A stretch of 64,000 nucleotides of DNA from Pseudomonas putida (GCF_005080685.1 NZ_CP039371.1:4092001-4156000), one strand, 5' to 3'. Shown: positions 16,780 to 27,085, counted from the first letter of the stretch. Notes: a model not told the origin generated them from the letters alone. Program-made: numbers and translations.

Positions 16780-17139
16780 TCAACTGCCCGAGATGCACTG
16801 GGTTGCGGCGGTGCGCACATCACCCAGGCGCAGCGGGAAATTGTTCAGCCGCTCATGCAACTTGATGCTGCTGCCGCTGCCGCGCTTGTCGATGTCGATC
16901 AATGCAGCCGGGCCTGCGCCGGCGGTGAGTTTTTGCGGCACGATCAGGCGCAAGCCATCACCACGCTGTTCTTCCTCAAGCGGCTCCCGGCTGTCTGCCA
17001 GTTTGTGCTTCACGCAATCGGCGTATTCGCGCGGGGTCTTGCCGGACATCACATCCAGCGTTTCATGCGACTGTTCCAGCTCGGAAACACTGACACACCC
17101 ACCCAACGTCAGGGACAACGCCGCTACCACCCACTTCAT
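16780..17139 (-). CDS. Small lipoprotein of unknown function
   Basis: 119 residues, started at ATG 17137-17139 so that a lipoprotein signal results (MKWVVAALSLTLGGC, Cys15). The mature part has four blocks typical of a small envelope protein: HETLDVMSGKTPREYADCV, KHKLADSREP, RLIVPQKLTAGAG and DIDKRGSGSSIKLHERLNN, ending in a second Cys pair with the one near residue 43. No family is recognised with certainty. A strong terminator follows. Confidence 0.7.
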   Translation of the reverse strand: MKWVVAALSLTLGGCVSVSELEQSHETLDVMSGKTPREYADCVKHKLADSREPLEEEQRGDGLRLIVPQKLTAGAGPAALIDIDKRGSGSSIKLHERLNNFPLRLGDVRTAATQCISGS

Positions 17140-17300
17140 TAGCCACACCTCTGCCTTCGATGAAATCATTTCGACAGCAGCCAGGCGGTTTTGCTCCCTG
17201 CTTTGGCGTAAATATCTTCGCCCTGTCATACCGCCCGGCAGTGTATCGCGCCATCGTGGTATCTTTCGCGTTTGCAGAACCAAACCTTGCGGAGCATCAC

Positions 17301-17603
17301 ATGAAATTCATACACCAGCGCGAGCACCTCAACGAGGACGACATCGTCGTCATCGAGTGCTCCCAGCGCTGCAACATCCGCCTGATGAACGACGCCAACT
17401 TCCGCAGCTTCAAGAACGGCGGGCGGCACACCTACCACGGCGGCCACTTCGAACGCTTCCCGGCCAAGATCACCGTGCCCAGCACCGGCTTCTGGAACAT
17501 CACCATCGACACCGTCACCGCGCGGCCGATCTCGGTTACCCGCAAGCCGACCTTCAGCCACAAGATCAAGATCGTCCGCCGCTCTTCGTCGAAGCTCGGC
17601 TAA
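17301..17603 (+). CDS. DUF1883 domain protein
   Basis: 100 residues. ATG 17301 has GGAG at good spacing. The sequence MKFIHQREHLNEDDIVVIEC followed by CNIRLMNDANFRSFKNG and YHGGHFERFPAKITVPSTGFWN is that of DUF1883, a small beta-rich domain. In other proteins the domain is fused to a TIR domain, but none is present here. No membrane segment. The next small gene starts 21 bases later on the same strand. Confidence 0.8.
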   Translation: MKFIHQREHLNEDDIVVIECSQRCNIRLMNDANFRSFKNGGRHTYHGGHFERFPAKITVPSTGFWNITIDTVTARPISVTRKPTFSHKIKIVRRSSSKLG

Positions 17604-17624
17604 TTCATCGGAATACCTCGCACC

Positions 17625-17795
17625 ATGACCCAGACCATCAAGTACGTGATCAAATACAAACTCGACGGCCAGCGTCGCTGGGACTTCGCCCTGATGGCGG
17701 ACGCCTCCCAGGAGCAAGCGCTGGATGCCCTGCGCAAGATCCACGGCGACGACGCCGACAAGATCAGCGACATCCAGGTCAGCAAAGCCCTGTAA
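17625..17795 (+). CDS. Small hypothetical protein
   Basis: 56 residues, ATG 17625 to TAA 17793-17795. It is too short for most gene finders' default cut-offs but has normal codon use: a short beta strand pair (TIKYVIKYKLDGQRRWDFAL), an acidic helix (ASQEQALDALRKIHG) and a final strand. It lies between the DUF1883 gene and the monooxygenase gene, with gaps of 21 and 29 bases, which suggests a three-gene transcript. Function unknown. Confidence 0.65.
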   Translation: MTQTIKYVIKYKLDGQRRWDFALMADASQEQALDALRKIHGDDADKISDIQVSKAL

Positions 17796-17824
17796 ACAGC
17801 ACACCGGCATAGAAGGAGCAGCGC

Positions 17825-18898
17825 ATGAGCAACTGGCCCGACCGACGTATCCTCGATCTGCTGGGCATCGAGTTGCCCATCCTGCAAGCGCCCATGGCCG
17901 GTGCTTGCGGCTCACCCCTGGCGATCGCCGTGGGCAACGCCGGTGGCCTGGGCGCCCTGCCCTGCGCCATGCTCACCGCCGAGCAGGTGCGCAGCGAGAT
18001 CGAGGCCTTCCGCAACGCCTGTCGCGGCCCGTTGAACCTGAACTTTTTCTGCCACCAGCCGCCCGAGCCGGACGCTGCGCGCGCCGAGCGCTGGAAGCAG
18101 GCCCTGGAGCCGTATTACCAGGAGGTTGGCGCGGACTACGCAGCGCCGACGCCGGTCTCCAACCGCGCACCCTTCGATGAACAGAGCTGCCAGTTGATCG
18201 AGCAACTGCGCCCGGAAGTGGTGAGCTTCCACTTCGGCCTGCCGGCGCCGGACCTGTTGCAGCGAGTGAAGGCCAGCGGCGCCAAGGTCCTGTCGAGTGC
18301 CACTACCGTGGAAGAAGCTGTCTGGCTCGAGACCCATGGCTGCGACGCCATCATTGCCATGGGCTACGAAGCTGGCGGCCACCGCGGCATGTTCCTCAGC
18401 GACGACATCACCAGCCAGATCGGCACCTTCGCCCTGGTGCCGCAGGTGGTCGATGCGGTGCAGGTGCCCGTGATCGCCGCAGGCGGGATCGGCGACCATC
18501 GCGGTCTGCTCGCGGCCCTGGCCTTGGGCGCCTCGGCCGTGCAGATCGGTACCGCCTACCTGTTTTGCCCCGAGGCCAAGGTGTCGCCGGCTCACCGCCA
18601 CGCCCTGGACCACGCGCCGGCCAGCGACACAGCGCTGACCAACCTGTTCACCGGTCGCCCGGCGCGCGGTATCAACAATCGCATCATGCGCGAGCTGGGG
18701 CCGATGAGCGAACTCGCCCCACGCTTTCCACTGGCTGGCGGTGCGCTGATGCCTCTGCGGGCGATTACCGACCCGCAGGGCAACAGTGACTTCAGCAACC
18801 TCTGGGCGGGCCAGGGGCTGCGCCTGGGCCGGCACCTGCCAGCAGCTGATCTGACACGGGACATTGCCGACAAGGCCTTGAGCCGCTGCGGGCGCTGA
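17825..18898 (+). CDS. Nitronate monooxygenase (2-nitropropane dioxygenase) family flavoprotein
   Basis: 357 residues in a TIM-barrel fold. LGIELPILQAPMAGACGSPL at the N-terminus is the FMN-binding start, AMGYEAGGHRGMFLSDD carries the catalytic-region His, and PVIAAGGIGDHRGLLAALALGASAVQIGT is the phosphate-binding part. It uses FMN and O2 to oxidise alkyl nitronates such as propionate-3-nitronate. It follows two small genes on the same strand. The enzyme class is clear, the physiological substrate is not. Confidence 0.88.
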   Translation: MSNWPDRRILDLLGIELPILQAPMAGACGSPLAIAVGNAGGLGALPCAMLTAEQVRSEIEAFRNACRGPLNLNFFCHQPPEPDAARAERWKQALEPYYQEVGADYAAPTPVSNRAPFDEQSCQLIEQLRPEVVSFHFGLPAPDLLQRVKASGAKVLSSATTVEEAVWLETHGCDAIIAMGYEAGGHRGMFLSDDITSQIGTFALVPQVVDAVQVPVIAAGGIGDHRGLLAALALGASAVQIGTAYLFCPEAKVSPAHRHALDHAPASDTALTNLFTGRPARGINNRIMRELGPMSELAPRFPLAGGALMPLRAITDPQGNSDFSNLWAGQGLRLGRHLPAADLTRDIADKALSRCGR

Positions 18899-19752
<854 letters not shown>

Positions 19753-19753
<1 letters not shown>

Positions 19754-20433
19754 TGCCACTGGACGCCAGTGACCTGGGGGCGGTCTGGCTGACCATCAAA
19801 CTGGCCAGCCTGACCACCCTGATCCTGCTGGTGGTGGGCACGCCCATCGCCTGGTGGCTGGCGCGCACGCGCTCGTGGTTGCGCGGCCCGGTGGGTGCGG
19901 TGGTGGCGCTGCCGCTGGTGCTGCCGCCGACGGTCATTGGTTTTTATCTGCTGATCGCGCTGGGCCCGCACGGCTGGCTCGGTCAAGCGACCCAGGCACT
20001 GGGCCTGGGCACCGTGGTGTTCAGCTTCACCGGGCTGGTGATCGGCTCGACGGTGTATTCGATGCCCTTCGTGGTACAGCCGCTGCAGAACGCCTTCGGC
20101 GCCATCGGCCAGCGACCGTTGGAAGTAGCTGCCACCCTTCGCGCCAGCCCCTGGGACACCTTCGTGCACGTCGTGCTGCCGCTGGCCCGCCCAGGCTTCG
20201 TCACTGCCAGCATCCTCGGCTTCGCCCACACCGTAGGCGAGTTCGGCGTGGTACTGATGATCGGCGGCAACATTCCCGACAAGACCCGCGTGGTCTCGGT
20301 GCAGATCTTCGATCACGTCGAGGCCATGGAATACGCCCAGGCCCACTGGCTGGCCGGGGCCATGCTGGTGTTCTCCTTCCTGGTGCTGCTGATGCTGTAT
20401 GCAGGGCGCCGCGGCAAGGCTGGCTGGAGCTGA
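19753..20433 (+). CDS. modB: Molybdate ABC transporter permease (ModB)
   Basis: 226 residues with five or six membrane segments. The cytoplasmic 'EAA' loop that contacts ModC is [20 protein letters not shown] followed by PLARPGF; another conserved block is [17 protein letters not shown]. Its start overlaps the modA stop and its stop is followed after one base by the modC start, so the three are translationally linked. Confidence 0.96.
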
Positions 20434-20434
20434 T

Positions 20435-21526
20435 ATGACCGCATCGATCGTGGCGCGCCTGCAGTTGGTGCGCGCCGACTTCAAGCTGGATGTCGACCTG
20501 CAATTGCCAGGGCGCGGCATCAGCGCGCTGTTCGGCCATTCGGGCTCGGGCAAGACGTCCTGCCTGCGCTGCCTGGCCGGCCTCGAGCGGGCTGCCAGCG
20601 CCTACATCGAGGTCAACGGCGAGGTCTGGGAAGACAGCGCCCGTGGCCACTTCGTCGCACCGCACCTGCGCCCGCTGGGCTACGTGTTCCAGGAAGCCAG
20701 CCTGTTCCCGCACCTGTCGGTGCGCGGCAACCTGGAATTCGGCTGGCGCCGGGTAGCGGCCAATCAGCGCAAGGTCAGCCTGGCGCAGGCCAGCGAGCTG
20801 TTGGGCATCGGCCATCTGCTCGAGCGCAGGCCAGCCACCCTGTCCGGTGGCGAGGCGCAGCGCGTGGGCATCGCTCGTGCCCTGCTGAGCAGCCCGCGGC
20901 TACTGCTGATGGACGAACCGCTGGCCGCGCTGGACGGGCCACGCAAACGCGAGATCCTGCCCTACCTCGAACGCCTGCACGACGAACTGGATATCCCGGT
21001 GGTGTACGTCAGCCATGCCCAGGACGAAGTCGCCCGCCTGGCCGACCACCTGGTGCTGCTGGAACAAGGCCGGGCCACGGCCAGCGGCCCGATCGGCACG
21101 ACCCTGGCACGCCTGGACCTTTCACTGGCCCAGGACGATGACGCCGGGGTGGTGTTCGATGGCAGGGTGGTTGGCCACGACCCCCGCTACGATCTGCTCG
21201 ACCTGCGCCTGCCTGGCAGCGAAGGCCCAGTGCTGCGCATCGCCCACCCGGCGCACAGCATCGGCAGTACCTTGCGTATCAAGGTCCAGGCCCGCGATGT
21301 CAGCCTGGCGCTGGCGGCCGACAGCGCCTCGAGCATCCTCAATCGCCTGCTGGTGCATGTCCGGGAAAGCCGCCCGGCCGACAACCCCGCGCATGTGCTG
21401 GTGAGTCTGGATGCCGGCGGCAATACCCTGCTGGCGCGCATCACCCGCTACTCGGCGGACCAACTGCGTCTGCACCCCGGCCAGGCACTGTGGGCGCAGA
21501 TAAAGTCGGTGGCACTGTTGGGCTGA
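20435..21526 (+). CDS. modC: Molybdate ABC transporter ATPase (ModC)
   Basis: 363 residues. Walker A GHSGSGKT at about 35-42, signature [15 protein letters not shown], Walker [13 protein letters not shown] and the His-loop [11 protein letters not shown] are all intact. The C-terminal part (from about residue 290, [14 protein letters not shown]) is the TOBE/Mop-type domain that senses molybdate. The ATG at 20435 lies directly behind the modB stop. The last gene of the operon; the topoisomerase gene follows 43 bases later. Confidence 0.95.
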   Translation: MTASIVARLQLVRADFKLDVDLQLPGRGISALFGHSGSGKTSCLRCLAGLERAASAYIEVNGEVWEDSARGHFVAPHLRPLGYVFQEASLFPHLSVRGNLEFGWRRVAANQRKVSLAQASELLGIGHLLERRPATLSGGEAQRVGIARALLSSPRLLLMDEPLAALDGPRKREILPYLERLHDELDIPVVYVSHAQDEVARLADHLVLLEQGRATASGPIGTTLARLDLSLAQDDDAGVVFDGRVVGHDPRYDLLDLRLPGSEGPVLRIAHPAHSIGSTLRIKVQARDVSLALAADSASSILNRLLVHVRESRPADNPAHVLVSLDAGGNTLLARITRYSADQLRLHPGQALWAQIKSVALLG

Positions 21527-21569
21527 GCGCGCTGTCCATTGAGCAATACCTGCTCGACGGAACGCGTCC

Positions 21570-22592
21570 ATGCTCGACTGCCCATTGCCCCGCTCCCTGC
21601 ACTATGTCGACGACAGCCAGCCCGGCCTTAGCCGAAAGCGCTGGCGCGATCGCTTCATCTACCTGGACGCCGACGGCGAGCGGGTGCGTGATCCGGACAC
21701 CCTGGCGCGCATCGCCGCGCTGGTGATCCCACCGGCCTACACCGACGTGTGGATCTGCGCCGACCCGCAAGGTCACCTGCAAGCTACCGGCCGCGACGCC
21801 CGCGGTCGCAAGCAATACCGCTACCACGCCGAGTGGCGCGCCCTGCGCGACCAGCACAAGTATGGGCGCATGCTGGCCTTCGCCCAGGCGCTGCCCAAGC
21901 TGCGCGCACAACTGGAACTGCACCTGGCACGCCCGGGGCTGGACCGGGAAAAGGTCATGGCACTGGTGGTGAGCCTGCTCGACAATACGCTGATCCGCAT
22001 CGGCAATCCGCAGTACCTGCGCGACAACAAGTCGTACGGCTTGACCACATTGCGCAACCGTCACGTCAAGGTCCAGGGCAGCACCGTACGCTTCCAGTTC
22101 CGCGGCAAGCGGGGTGTCGAGCACGACGTCACCCTGCGCGACCGGCGCCTGGCCAACCTGCTGAAACGTTGCATGGAGCTGCCCGGGCAGGCGCTGTTCC
22201 AGTATCTGGACGAGCAAGGCCAACGCCACAGCGTCGGCTCCAGCGAGGTGAACCAGTTTCTCCAGCAACTGACCGGGGCCGACTTCACCGCCAAGGACTA
22301 TCGCACCTGGGCGGGCAGCAGCCTGGCGCTGAGCCTGCTGCGGCCCCTGGCCTGGGAGCCGGAAAGCGAAGCCAAGCGCCAAGTGGCGGCCATCGTTCGC
22401 CAGGTAGCCCAGCGCCTGGGCAACACACCGGCAGTGTGCCGACGCTGCTACATCCACCCTGCCGTGCTCGAACACTACCACCTGGGGCGGCTCGCGGATC
22501 TACCCAGGCATCGCCGCCGCAAAGGCTTGCAGGCGGAGGAAGTGGCATTGCTGCTGTTTCTGCAAGCGCAGGAGGCGCTCACGACCGATTGA
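21570..22592 (+). CDS. DNA topoisomerase IB
   Basis: 340 residues, the compact bacterial/poxvirus-type enzyme. N-terminal PGLSRKRWRDRFIYLDADGE and IPPAYTDVWICADPQGHLQA form the small domain. The catalytic domain has ALVVSLLDNTLIRIGNPQY and KSYGLTTLRNRHV (Arg), RFQFRGKRG (Lys), TAKDYRTWAGSSLA (Arg/His region) and the nucleophilic Tyr in RRCYIHPAVLEHY. It relaxes supercoils of either sign by a 3'-phosphotyrosine intermediate. It is not obviously linked to modABC in function. Confidence 0.93.
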   Translation: MLDCPLPRSLHYVDDSQPGLSRKRWRDRFIYLDADGERVRDPDTLARIAALVIPPAYTDVWICADPQGHLQATGRDARGRKQYRYHAEWRALRDQHKYGRMLAFAQALPKLRAQLELHLARPGLDREKVMALVVSLLDNTLIRIGNPQYLRDNKSYGLTTLRNRHVKVQGSTVRFQFRGKRGVEHDVTLRDRRLANLLKRCMELPGQALFQYLDEQGQRHSVGSSEVNQFLQQLTGADFTAKDYRTWAGSSLALSLLRPLAWEPESEAKRQVAAIVRQVAQRLGNTPAVCRRCYIHPAVLEHYHLGRLADLPRHRRRKGLQAEEVALLLFLQAQEALTTD

Positions 22593-22846
22593 ACAGGGCT
22601 ATCTAAACGATCATGCAGAGAAATTTCCCATCCGGCGCGAAGCCCCCTATTCTTGCCAGCGAGCACCTTCGCCGACGCTTCATTGAGGCTTTATCTCGGC
22701 GCCTGCAAGTGAAGACACTCAACAGTTTTTGTGAGTTCGGGGAATTACTATCCGCCGAAAGCGTCTTTAATGAGAAGGAAGAGGGACAGGCTCCCACCGC
22801 CGCGGCATTTGGCCCGACGGACTTTTATATCACCAAGGAGAACTAC
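22593..22846 (+). promoter_or_regulatory. Leader and promoter region of csrA
   Basis: About 254 bases between the topoisomerase gene and csrA without a supported gene. The lower-GC part from about 22680 to 22760 is the likely promoter area. The final stretch contains the AAGGAG ribosome site; such GGA triplets are also potential CsrA self-binding sites. I see no hairpin strong enough to call a terminator. Confidence 0.4.
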
Positions 22847-23047
22847 ATGCTGATACTCACCCGTAAGGTTGGCGAAAGCATCGTCATTAACGACGACATC
22901 AAAGTCACCATTCTGGGAGTCAAAGGGATGCAGGTGAGAATCGGCATCGATGCACCCAAGGATGTCCAGGTTCACCGCGAGGAAATCTTCAAACGCATCC
23001 AGGCTGGCAGCCCGGCCCCGGAAAAGGGCAACGAAGATCATCACTGA
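22847..23047 (+). CDS. csrA: Carbon storage regulator CsrA/RsmA
   Basis: 66 residues. [20 protein letters not shown] is the invariant CsrA start; RNA-contacting residues are in LTRK at the N-terminus and VHREEI around Arg44. It has a short charged C-terminal tail (PEKGNEDHH). ATG 22847 has a strong AAGGAG. A longer frame running upstream has no conserved sequence and is leader. The protein binds GGA motifs in mRNA leaders and is titrated by small RNAs in pseudomonads. Several paralogues exist per genome, and this one lies next to a kinase/KaiC operon. Confidence 0.96.
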   Translation: MLILTRKVGESIVINDDIKVTILGVKGMQVRIGIDAPKDVQVHREEIFKRIQAGSPAPEKGNEDHH

Positions 23048-23132
23048 TCGTTCGTCCTCAAGCCGCACGGATGCGCTTGTTCTGCCCCGCCCGCTCAGGC
23101 GCAGCCCTGCGCCTCAAGCGCCCAACCGGCAC

Positions 23133-23492
23133 TCAGGTGCCTAGCAGCTCCCGAACCTTGGCGATCATCCTGTCCATGTCGAACGGCTTGTCGAAAACTG
23201 CCGCGAACCATTGCGGGCAGACCAGGCCCTGGCTTGCCTGGGCGCCGCTCATGAGAATCACCGGCAGGTCCGCCAGTTCCAGTTCCTCGCGAATCGCCCG
23301 CACCAGCTCCTCGCCATTGAGCACCGGCATCATGTAGTCGGTGATCACCAGCTGCACGCGTTTGTCCTGCAGCGCTTCCAGGGCCTTGCGCCCGTTGCTG
23401 GCCTTTTCCACCAGATAGCCTGCGTCCTCCAGGGCGAAGCCGAGGATATCGGCAATCAGGTACTCGTCATCGACGACCAGGATAGTGTTCAT
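23133..23492 (-). CDS. Single-domain response regulator
   Basis: 119 residues, only a receiver domain. MNTILVVDDEYLIADIL gives the acidic pair, Asp52 in QLVITDYMMPVLNGEEL is the phosphorylation site, PVILMSG carries the conserved Thr/Ser position and VFDKPFDMDRMI the conserved Lys. No output domain follows, so it acts by protein contacts. It is the last gene of a kinase - KaiC - regulator operon and is probably phosphorylated by that kinase. Confidence 0.88.
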   Translation of the reverse strand: MNTILVVDDEYLIADILGFALEDAGYLVEKASNGRKALEALQDKRVQLVITDYMMPVLNGEELVRAIREELELADLPVILMSGAQASQGLVCPQWFAAVFDKPFDMDRMIAKVRELLGT

Positions 23493-23502
23493 GGGCGAGC
23501 CT

Positions 23503-24948
23503 TCAGCCACTGCCCTGCGGCACGGGCGTACCCGACAACACCCCACAGGCACCTTCGAACGCACGGGTCAGGGTAATACCTCCTGGCCCGATCTGCAGGT
23601 CGTGCAAGGCAGGGTCATGGTTGCTGTCGCGCACCTTGAGAATCGACAACAAGCGCCGCAACTGCGAGTCCAGCTCGACGAAGCGCATCAACACGAGGTT
23701 GTCGACCAGGCTGGAAAGGTCCGGCGCCGGCGCACTGATCTCCGCGCCGAACAGGTCGCGCATTTCCCAGGTCAGCATCACGCTGACGTTACGGGCTCGC
23801 AGCTCGCCGGCCAACGCGCGGAAAAAGCCATTGAGCCGCGCCGGCTCGACTGCCAGGCGGCTGAAAGCACCAAGGCTGTCGATCAGCACGCGCTTGCTGC
23901 CCTGGGCATCCACCTGTGCCAGCAAGCGAGCGCCGACCTCGTCCAACAGCCCCTCTGTGGTAGGTTGCCAACTGAGCGCCAAGGCGCCCTGGCGCTCCAG
24001 CGCGGCAAAGTCGAAGCCCAACGAGGCAGCCTTCAGGCGCAGGCGTGCCGGGGTTTCGTAGAAGCCGAAATGCAGGCCCGGCGAGTCAGGCGTGGATGCG
24101 CCGAGAAAAGCCAGCCCCAACGAGGTCTTGCCGACCCCGGAAGGGCCCATCAACAGGCTGACCGAGCCACTGGCCAGCCCCCCTTCGAGCATCGCGTCCA
24201 GCGTCGGCACGCCACTGGTGACGCGCTCCAGGCCGTCATTACCGTACTGGCTTGGGTGGCTGTACAGCGCTTCCAGGCGCGGGTACACGTGCAGCCCGCG
24301 GTCGTCGATGAAGCACTCATGTCGGCCCGACAACGCCGCGCTGCCACGGGTCTTGCGCAGCTGGACATGGCGCACCGCGCGGCTGCCTACCAGTTGTTCG
24401 CCAAGCTCGATCACGCCGTCGACCATGGTGTGCTCCGGGCTGCCCTCGTCCAGGCGCGCGCTGGTCAGCAGCAACACGGTACAGCCGGCGAAGGCGGCAT
24501 GCCCCTGCAGTTCGGAGACGAATTTCTTGGTGTCGAGGGTGGTTTCGGCACGTACCCGAGCATTGAGTACGCCATCGACGATCAACAGGCTGGCCTGCTG
24601 CCGGGAAATTTCCTGGCGCAGCAGCCGCACCACAGCCTCGAGGCCTTCCTGCTCGAGGGTGTCGAAGGCGCTGACGAACTGGATGGGGTCCCCCACCAAC
24701 GTGGGGTCGAAGAACTCCAATGTGCCCAGGTACTGGAACAACCGCTCGTGGGACTCGCTGAGCAAGGTCGCCACCAGCACGCGGCCCCCTTGGCGCACGT
24801 GGTTACAGGCCAGTTGGTTGGCCAGGATGGTCTTGCCCGCACCCGGTGGGCCCTGGACGATGTAGGAGGCGCCCGCGACCAAGCCTCCCTTGAGCAGGGC
24901 ATCGAGCCCCTCTATTCCAGTCGTCAACCGCTGCAATGCCTGAACCAT
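23503..24948 (-). CDS. Double-domain KaiC-like ATPase
   Basis: 481 residues with two RecA-type domains: Walker A GPPGAGKT at 33-40 and GPSGVGKT at 268-275, Walker B-like LLIVDGV and RVLIDSLG. Domain starts RLTTGIEGLDALLKGGLVAG and RVTSGVPTLDAMLEGGLASG are the KaiC pattern. In cyanobacterial KaiC each domain has a Glu-Glu pair after Walker A; here there is one Glu (SESHERL, YETPARL). No kaiA or kaiB is nearby. The start at ATG 24946-24948 has AAAGGAAGG. It lies between the kinase and the regulator genes, so it probably links energy state to that signalling pair. Confidence 0.85.
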   Translation of the reverse strand: MVQALQRLTTGIEGLDALLKGGLVAGASYIVQGPPGAGKTILANQLACNHVRQGGRVLVATLLSESHERLFQYLGTLEFFDPTLVGDPIQFVSAFDTLEQEGLEAVVRLLRQEISRQQASLLIVDGVLNARVRAETTLDTKKFVSELQGHAAFAGCTVLLLTSARLDEGSPEHTMVDGVIELGEQLVGSRAVRHVQLRKTRGSAALSGRHECFIDDRGLHVYPRLEALYSHPSQYGNDGLERVTSGVPTLDAMLEGGLASGSVSLLMGPSGVGKTSLGLAFLGASTPDSPGLHFGFYETPARLRLKAASLGFDFAALERQGALALSWQPTTEGLLDEVGARLLAQVDAQGSKRVLIDSLGAFSRLAVEPARLNGFFRALAGELRARNVSVMLTWEMRDLFGAEISAPAPDLSSLVDNLVLMRFVELDSQLRRLLSILKVRDSNHDPALHDLQIGPGGITLTRAFEGACGVLSGTPVPQGSG

Positions 24949-24959
24949 GATGCCTTCCT

Positions 24960-26105
24960 TTACCGGGGGTCGCCTGGACATGCCGGCAGGTAGAGGCTCA
25001 TGCAACTGCCTTCGCCTACGCTGCTGGCCACGCTGATTGCACCATTGCTCTGTTTGGCGAAGCCATACACCTGGCTGAGCCCGAGGCCCGTACCTTTGCC
25101 GAAGGGCTTGGTGGTGAAGAACGGTTCGAAGATCCGCGGCAACACGACAGGATCGATACCCGACCCCGTATCCCGAATATCGAAGCGTACATGCGGGCCA
25201 CACAAGCCATCCACTTCACCGGCCAATGTCACGGTGTCCACCGACAGCTCGATACGCCCTTCACCCTCGATGGCATCGCGGGCATTGAACAGCAGGTTGA
25301 GCAGCACCATCTGCAACTGTCCGGCATCCACATCGATCAATGGCAGGTCGGACGGCACGCGTTGGTGCAGCGCGATAGCGCTGGGCAATGCATGCTCGAT
25401 GAGACCACGCGTGGATGCGATCAGTTCGGCAGGGGCAATGCGCGTCACGTTCAATTGCCGGTGGCGGGCAAAGCTGAGCAGTTGCTGGGTCAGTTGCGTC
25501 CCGCGTTGTCCAGCATCGACGATGTGCTCGAGCATGCGCTGGATCCGCGCCGGGTCCTGCGCATTGAGCGCCAGGCGCGCGGAACTGAGAATGATGGTGA
25601 GCAGGTTGTTGAAGTCATGGGCCATACCGCCGGCCAACTGCCCAAGGGCCTCGAGCTTCTGTGCCTGGAACAGCTGGGCGCGCACGGCATCGAGCTGCTG
25701 GGCGGACTCGCGGCGGTCGGTGATGTCCCGCGTGACCTTGGCCAGCCCGACGATCTGGCCCTGTTCGTCGCGGATCACATCGAGCGCGGCCAGGGCCCAG
25801 AACTGCGTACCGTCCTTGCGCACCCGCCAACCTTCATCCTGCGCCACGCCCTTGTCGAGCGCTTCGCGAAACAGCCGCTCGGGGCGGCCGTCGCGGATAT
25901 CCTGAGGAGTGAAGAACAAAGAGAAATGCCGACCGATCACCTCGTCGGCGCGATAGCCCTTGATCCGCTCTGCCCCGGCGTTCCACGACACCACGTGGCC
26001 AAGGGGGTCGAGCATGTAGATGGCATAGTCGACCACCGACTGCACCAGTTGCTCGTAGCGCTCGGCAGGCATCACCGCCTGGTCGAGACATTCAGCTGAA
26101 ACCAT
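24960..26105 (-). CDS. PAS-domain sensor histidine kinase
   Basis: 381 residues from ATG 26103-26105, which has GGAG six bases upstream; an in-frame ATG at 26138 is the alternative. One PAS domain (about 15-130, VVDYAIYMLDPLGHVVSWN ... RDITDRRE) without membrane segments, then a phosphoacceptor helix GQLAGGMAHDFNNLLTIIL, and an ATPase domain with NLLFNARDAIEGEG, DTGSGID and GTGLGLSQVYGF. So it is a cytoplasmic kinase of the type whose His lies in 'HDFNN'. It ends 11 bases before the KaiC gene. Confidence 0.88.
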   Translation of the reverse strand: MVSAECLDQAVMPAERYEQLVQSVVDYAIYMLDPLGHVVSWNAGAERIKGYRADEVIGRHFSLFFTPQDIRDGRPERLFREALDKGVAQDEGWRVRKDGTQFWALAALDVIRDEQGQIVGLAKVTRDITDRRESAQQLDAVRAQLFQAQKLEALGQLAGGMAHDFNNLLTIILSSARLALNAQDPARIQRMLEHIVDAGQRGTQLTQQLLSFARHRQLNVTRIAPAELIASTRGLIEHALPSAIALHQRVPSDLPLIDVDAGQLQMVLLNLLFNARDAIEGEGRIELSVDTVTLAGEVDGLCGPHVRFDIRDTGSGIDPVVLPRIFEPFFTTKPFGKGTGLGLSQVYGFAKQSNGAISVASSVGEGSCMSLYLPACPGDPR

Positions 26106-26182
26106 ACACGCTCCACTGGCACGGCGGGAGGGATACAACGGGCTTGGCCGGACAGCTCAAGCGCGAGGAATGCACGGGCCGT

Positions 26183-26467
26183 TCACGGGTCTGCCTCGAT
26201 CAGCAATGGGCTGACCCGACGCGGCATGGCCACTTTCAGCAGCCAGGCCCCGACCAGGCTGATCGAACCACCTCCGAGCAGGGCCTGCAAGCGTTGCGTG
26301 TCAGGGTACTCGGCATCGAACGCGAGCATCAGCAAATAACCCCCGAGGCAGATCAGGCACAGGTACAGGAAGGCGGCCAGCAGCACCACCTGGGCAAACA
26401 ACAGGCGCCAGAACAGCCGGGGACGAATCAAACGTCCGGGTTGGGCAGGAGGAGTGGCCAGGGTCAT
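26183..26467 (-). CDS. Small membrane protein, two predicted helices
   Basis: 94 residues from ATG 26465-26467. Residues about 17-50 (RLFWRLLFAQVVLLAAFLYL) and a second stretch near 62-82 (LGGGSISLVGAWLLKVA) are hydrophobic and suggest two membrane spans. It lies on the same strand as, and 77 bases upstream of, the sensor kinase. A ribosome binding site is not obvious. No family is recognised; it could be part of the signalling operon. Confidence 0.55.
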   Translation of the reverse strand: MTLATPPAQPGRLIRPRLFWRLLFAQVVLLAAFLYLCLICLGGYLLMLAFDAEYPDTQRLQALLGGGSISLVGAWLLKVAMPRRVSPLLIEADP

Positions 26468-26808
26468 GGCTTCACACTCTTGGATCCAATTTAAACCGCG
26501 ACAGTGGCTTATTGACATTGTGGTGTCAATCAACCCGGCGCGACGGTCTCCATTCTTGATCATAGGCGCTGCGCACGGGGGATATATAACATTGGTGCAT
26601 ATAAGCTGCAGGTATATCGCCGCGAGCCACCCTTAGCCTGACACATCCCTGGCCATAGTCAGGCTCATCAAAGGCGCGCCCGGTTCTGCCAGAGCCTCTA
26701 CGGCGAGGGCTTCCTGCACCGGGACAAACCTGTAGGACAAGGCCGCGACAGCGTCTAATACATTGATTTCCGCCGCCTTTTCGTGTCTAATCGCCAGCTT
26801 CCCGTCAT

Positions 26809-26893
26809 GCCCTGATGGTGAAATTGGTAGACACATCGCACTTAAAATGCGCCGTCGCGAGACGTGCCGGTTCGAGTCCGGCTCGGGGCACCA
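26809..26893 (+). tRNA. tRNA-Leu (UAA)
   Basis: 85 bases including CCA. Acceptor GCCCTGA pairs with the CTCGGGGC-side 3' end, anticodon loop ACTTAAAAT carries TAA between CGC and GCG stems, and the extra arm (CGTCGCGAGACG) is the long variable arm of class II tRNAs. GGTTCGAGTCC is the T-arm. Confidence 0.97.
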
Positions 26894-26905
26894 GTTTTAA
26901 GCAGA

Positions 26906-26930
26906 AAAGCCCAGTGAACGCTGGGCTTTC
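26906..26930 (+). terminator. Terminator after tRNA-Leu
   Basis: AAAGCCCAG and CTGGGCTTT pair around TGAACG; a CTTTCTT tail follows. It starts 13 bases after the CCA end of the tRNA. Confidence 0.85.
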
Positions 26931-27085
26931 TTGCATCTGACGCCGACTCACGCACTCGCCAATGTACTATTTTCGTCACGCTGGACGATCAATTTCCAGC
27001 TACCCGCCGCGCTTGCCCTTGCGCGCCAGCAAACCGCCATGCAACTGCTAGAGTGGAGCTTGTCCTCCTCCACTGGAACACCGCC

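Noticed and set aside
22613..22846. Upstream extension of the csrA open frame as a larger protein
   Set aside because: CsrA always begins MLILTRK; the extension has no conserved sequence and csrA has its own strong ribosome site.
26633..26836. 67-codon minus-strand frame overlapping tRNA-Leu
   Set aside because: It runs into the tRNA gene, has no ribosome binding site and no recognisable product.
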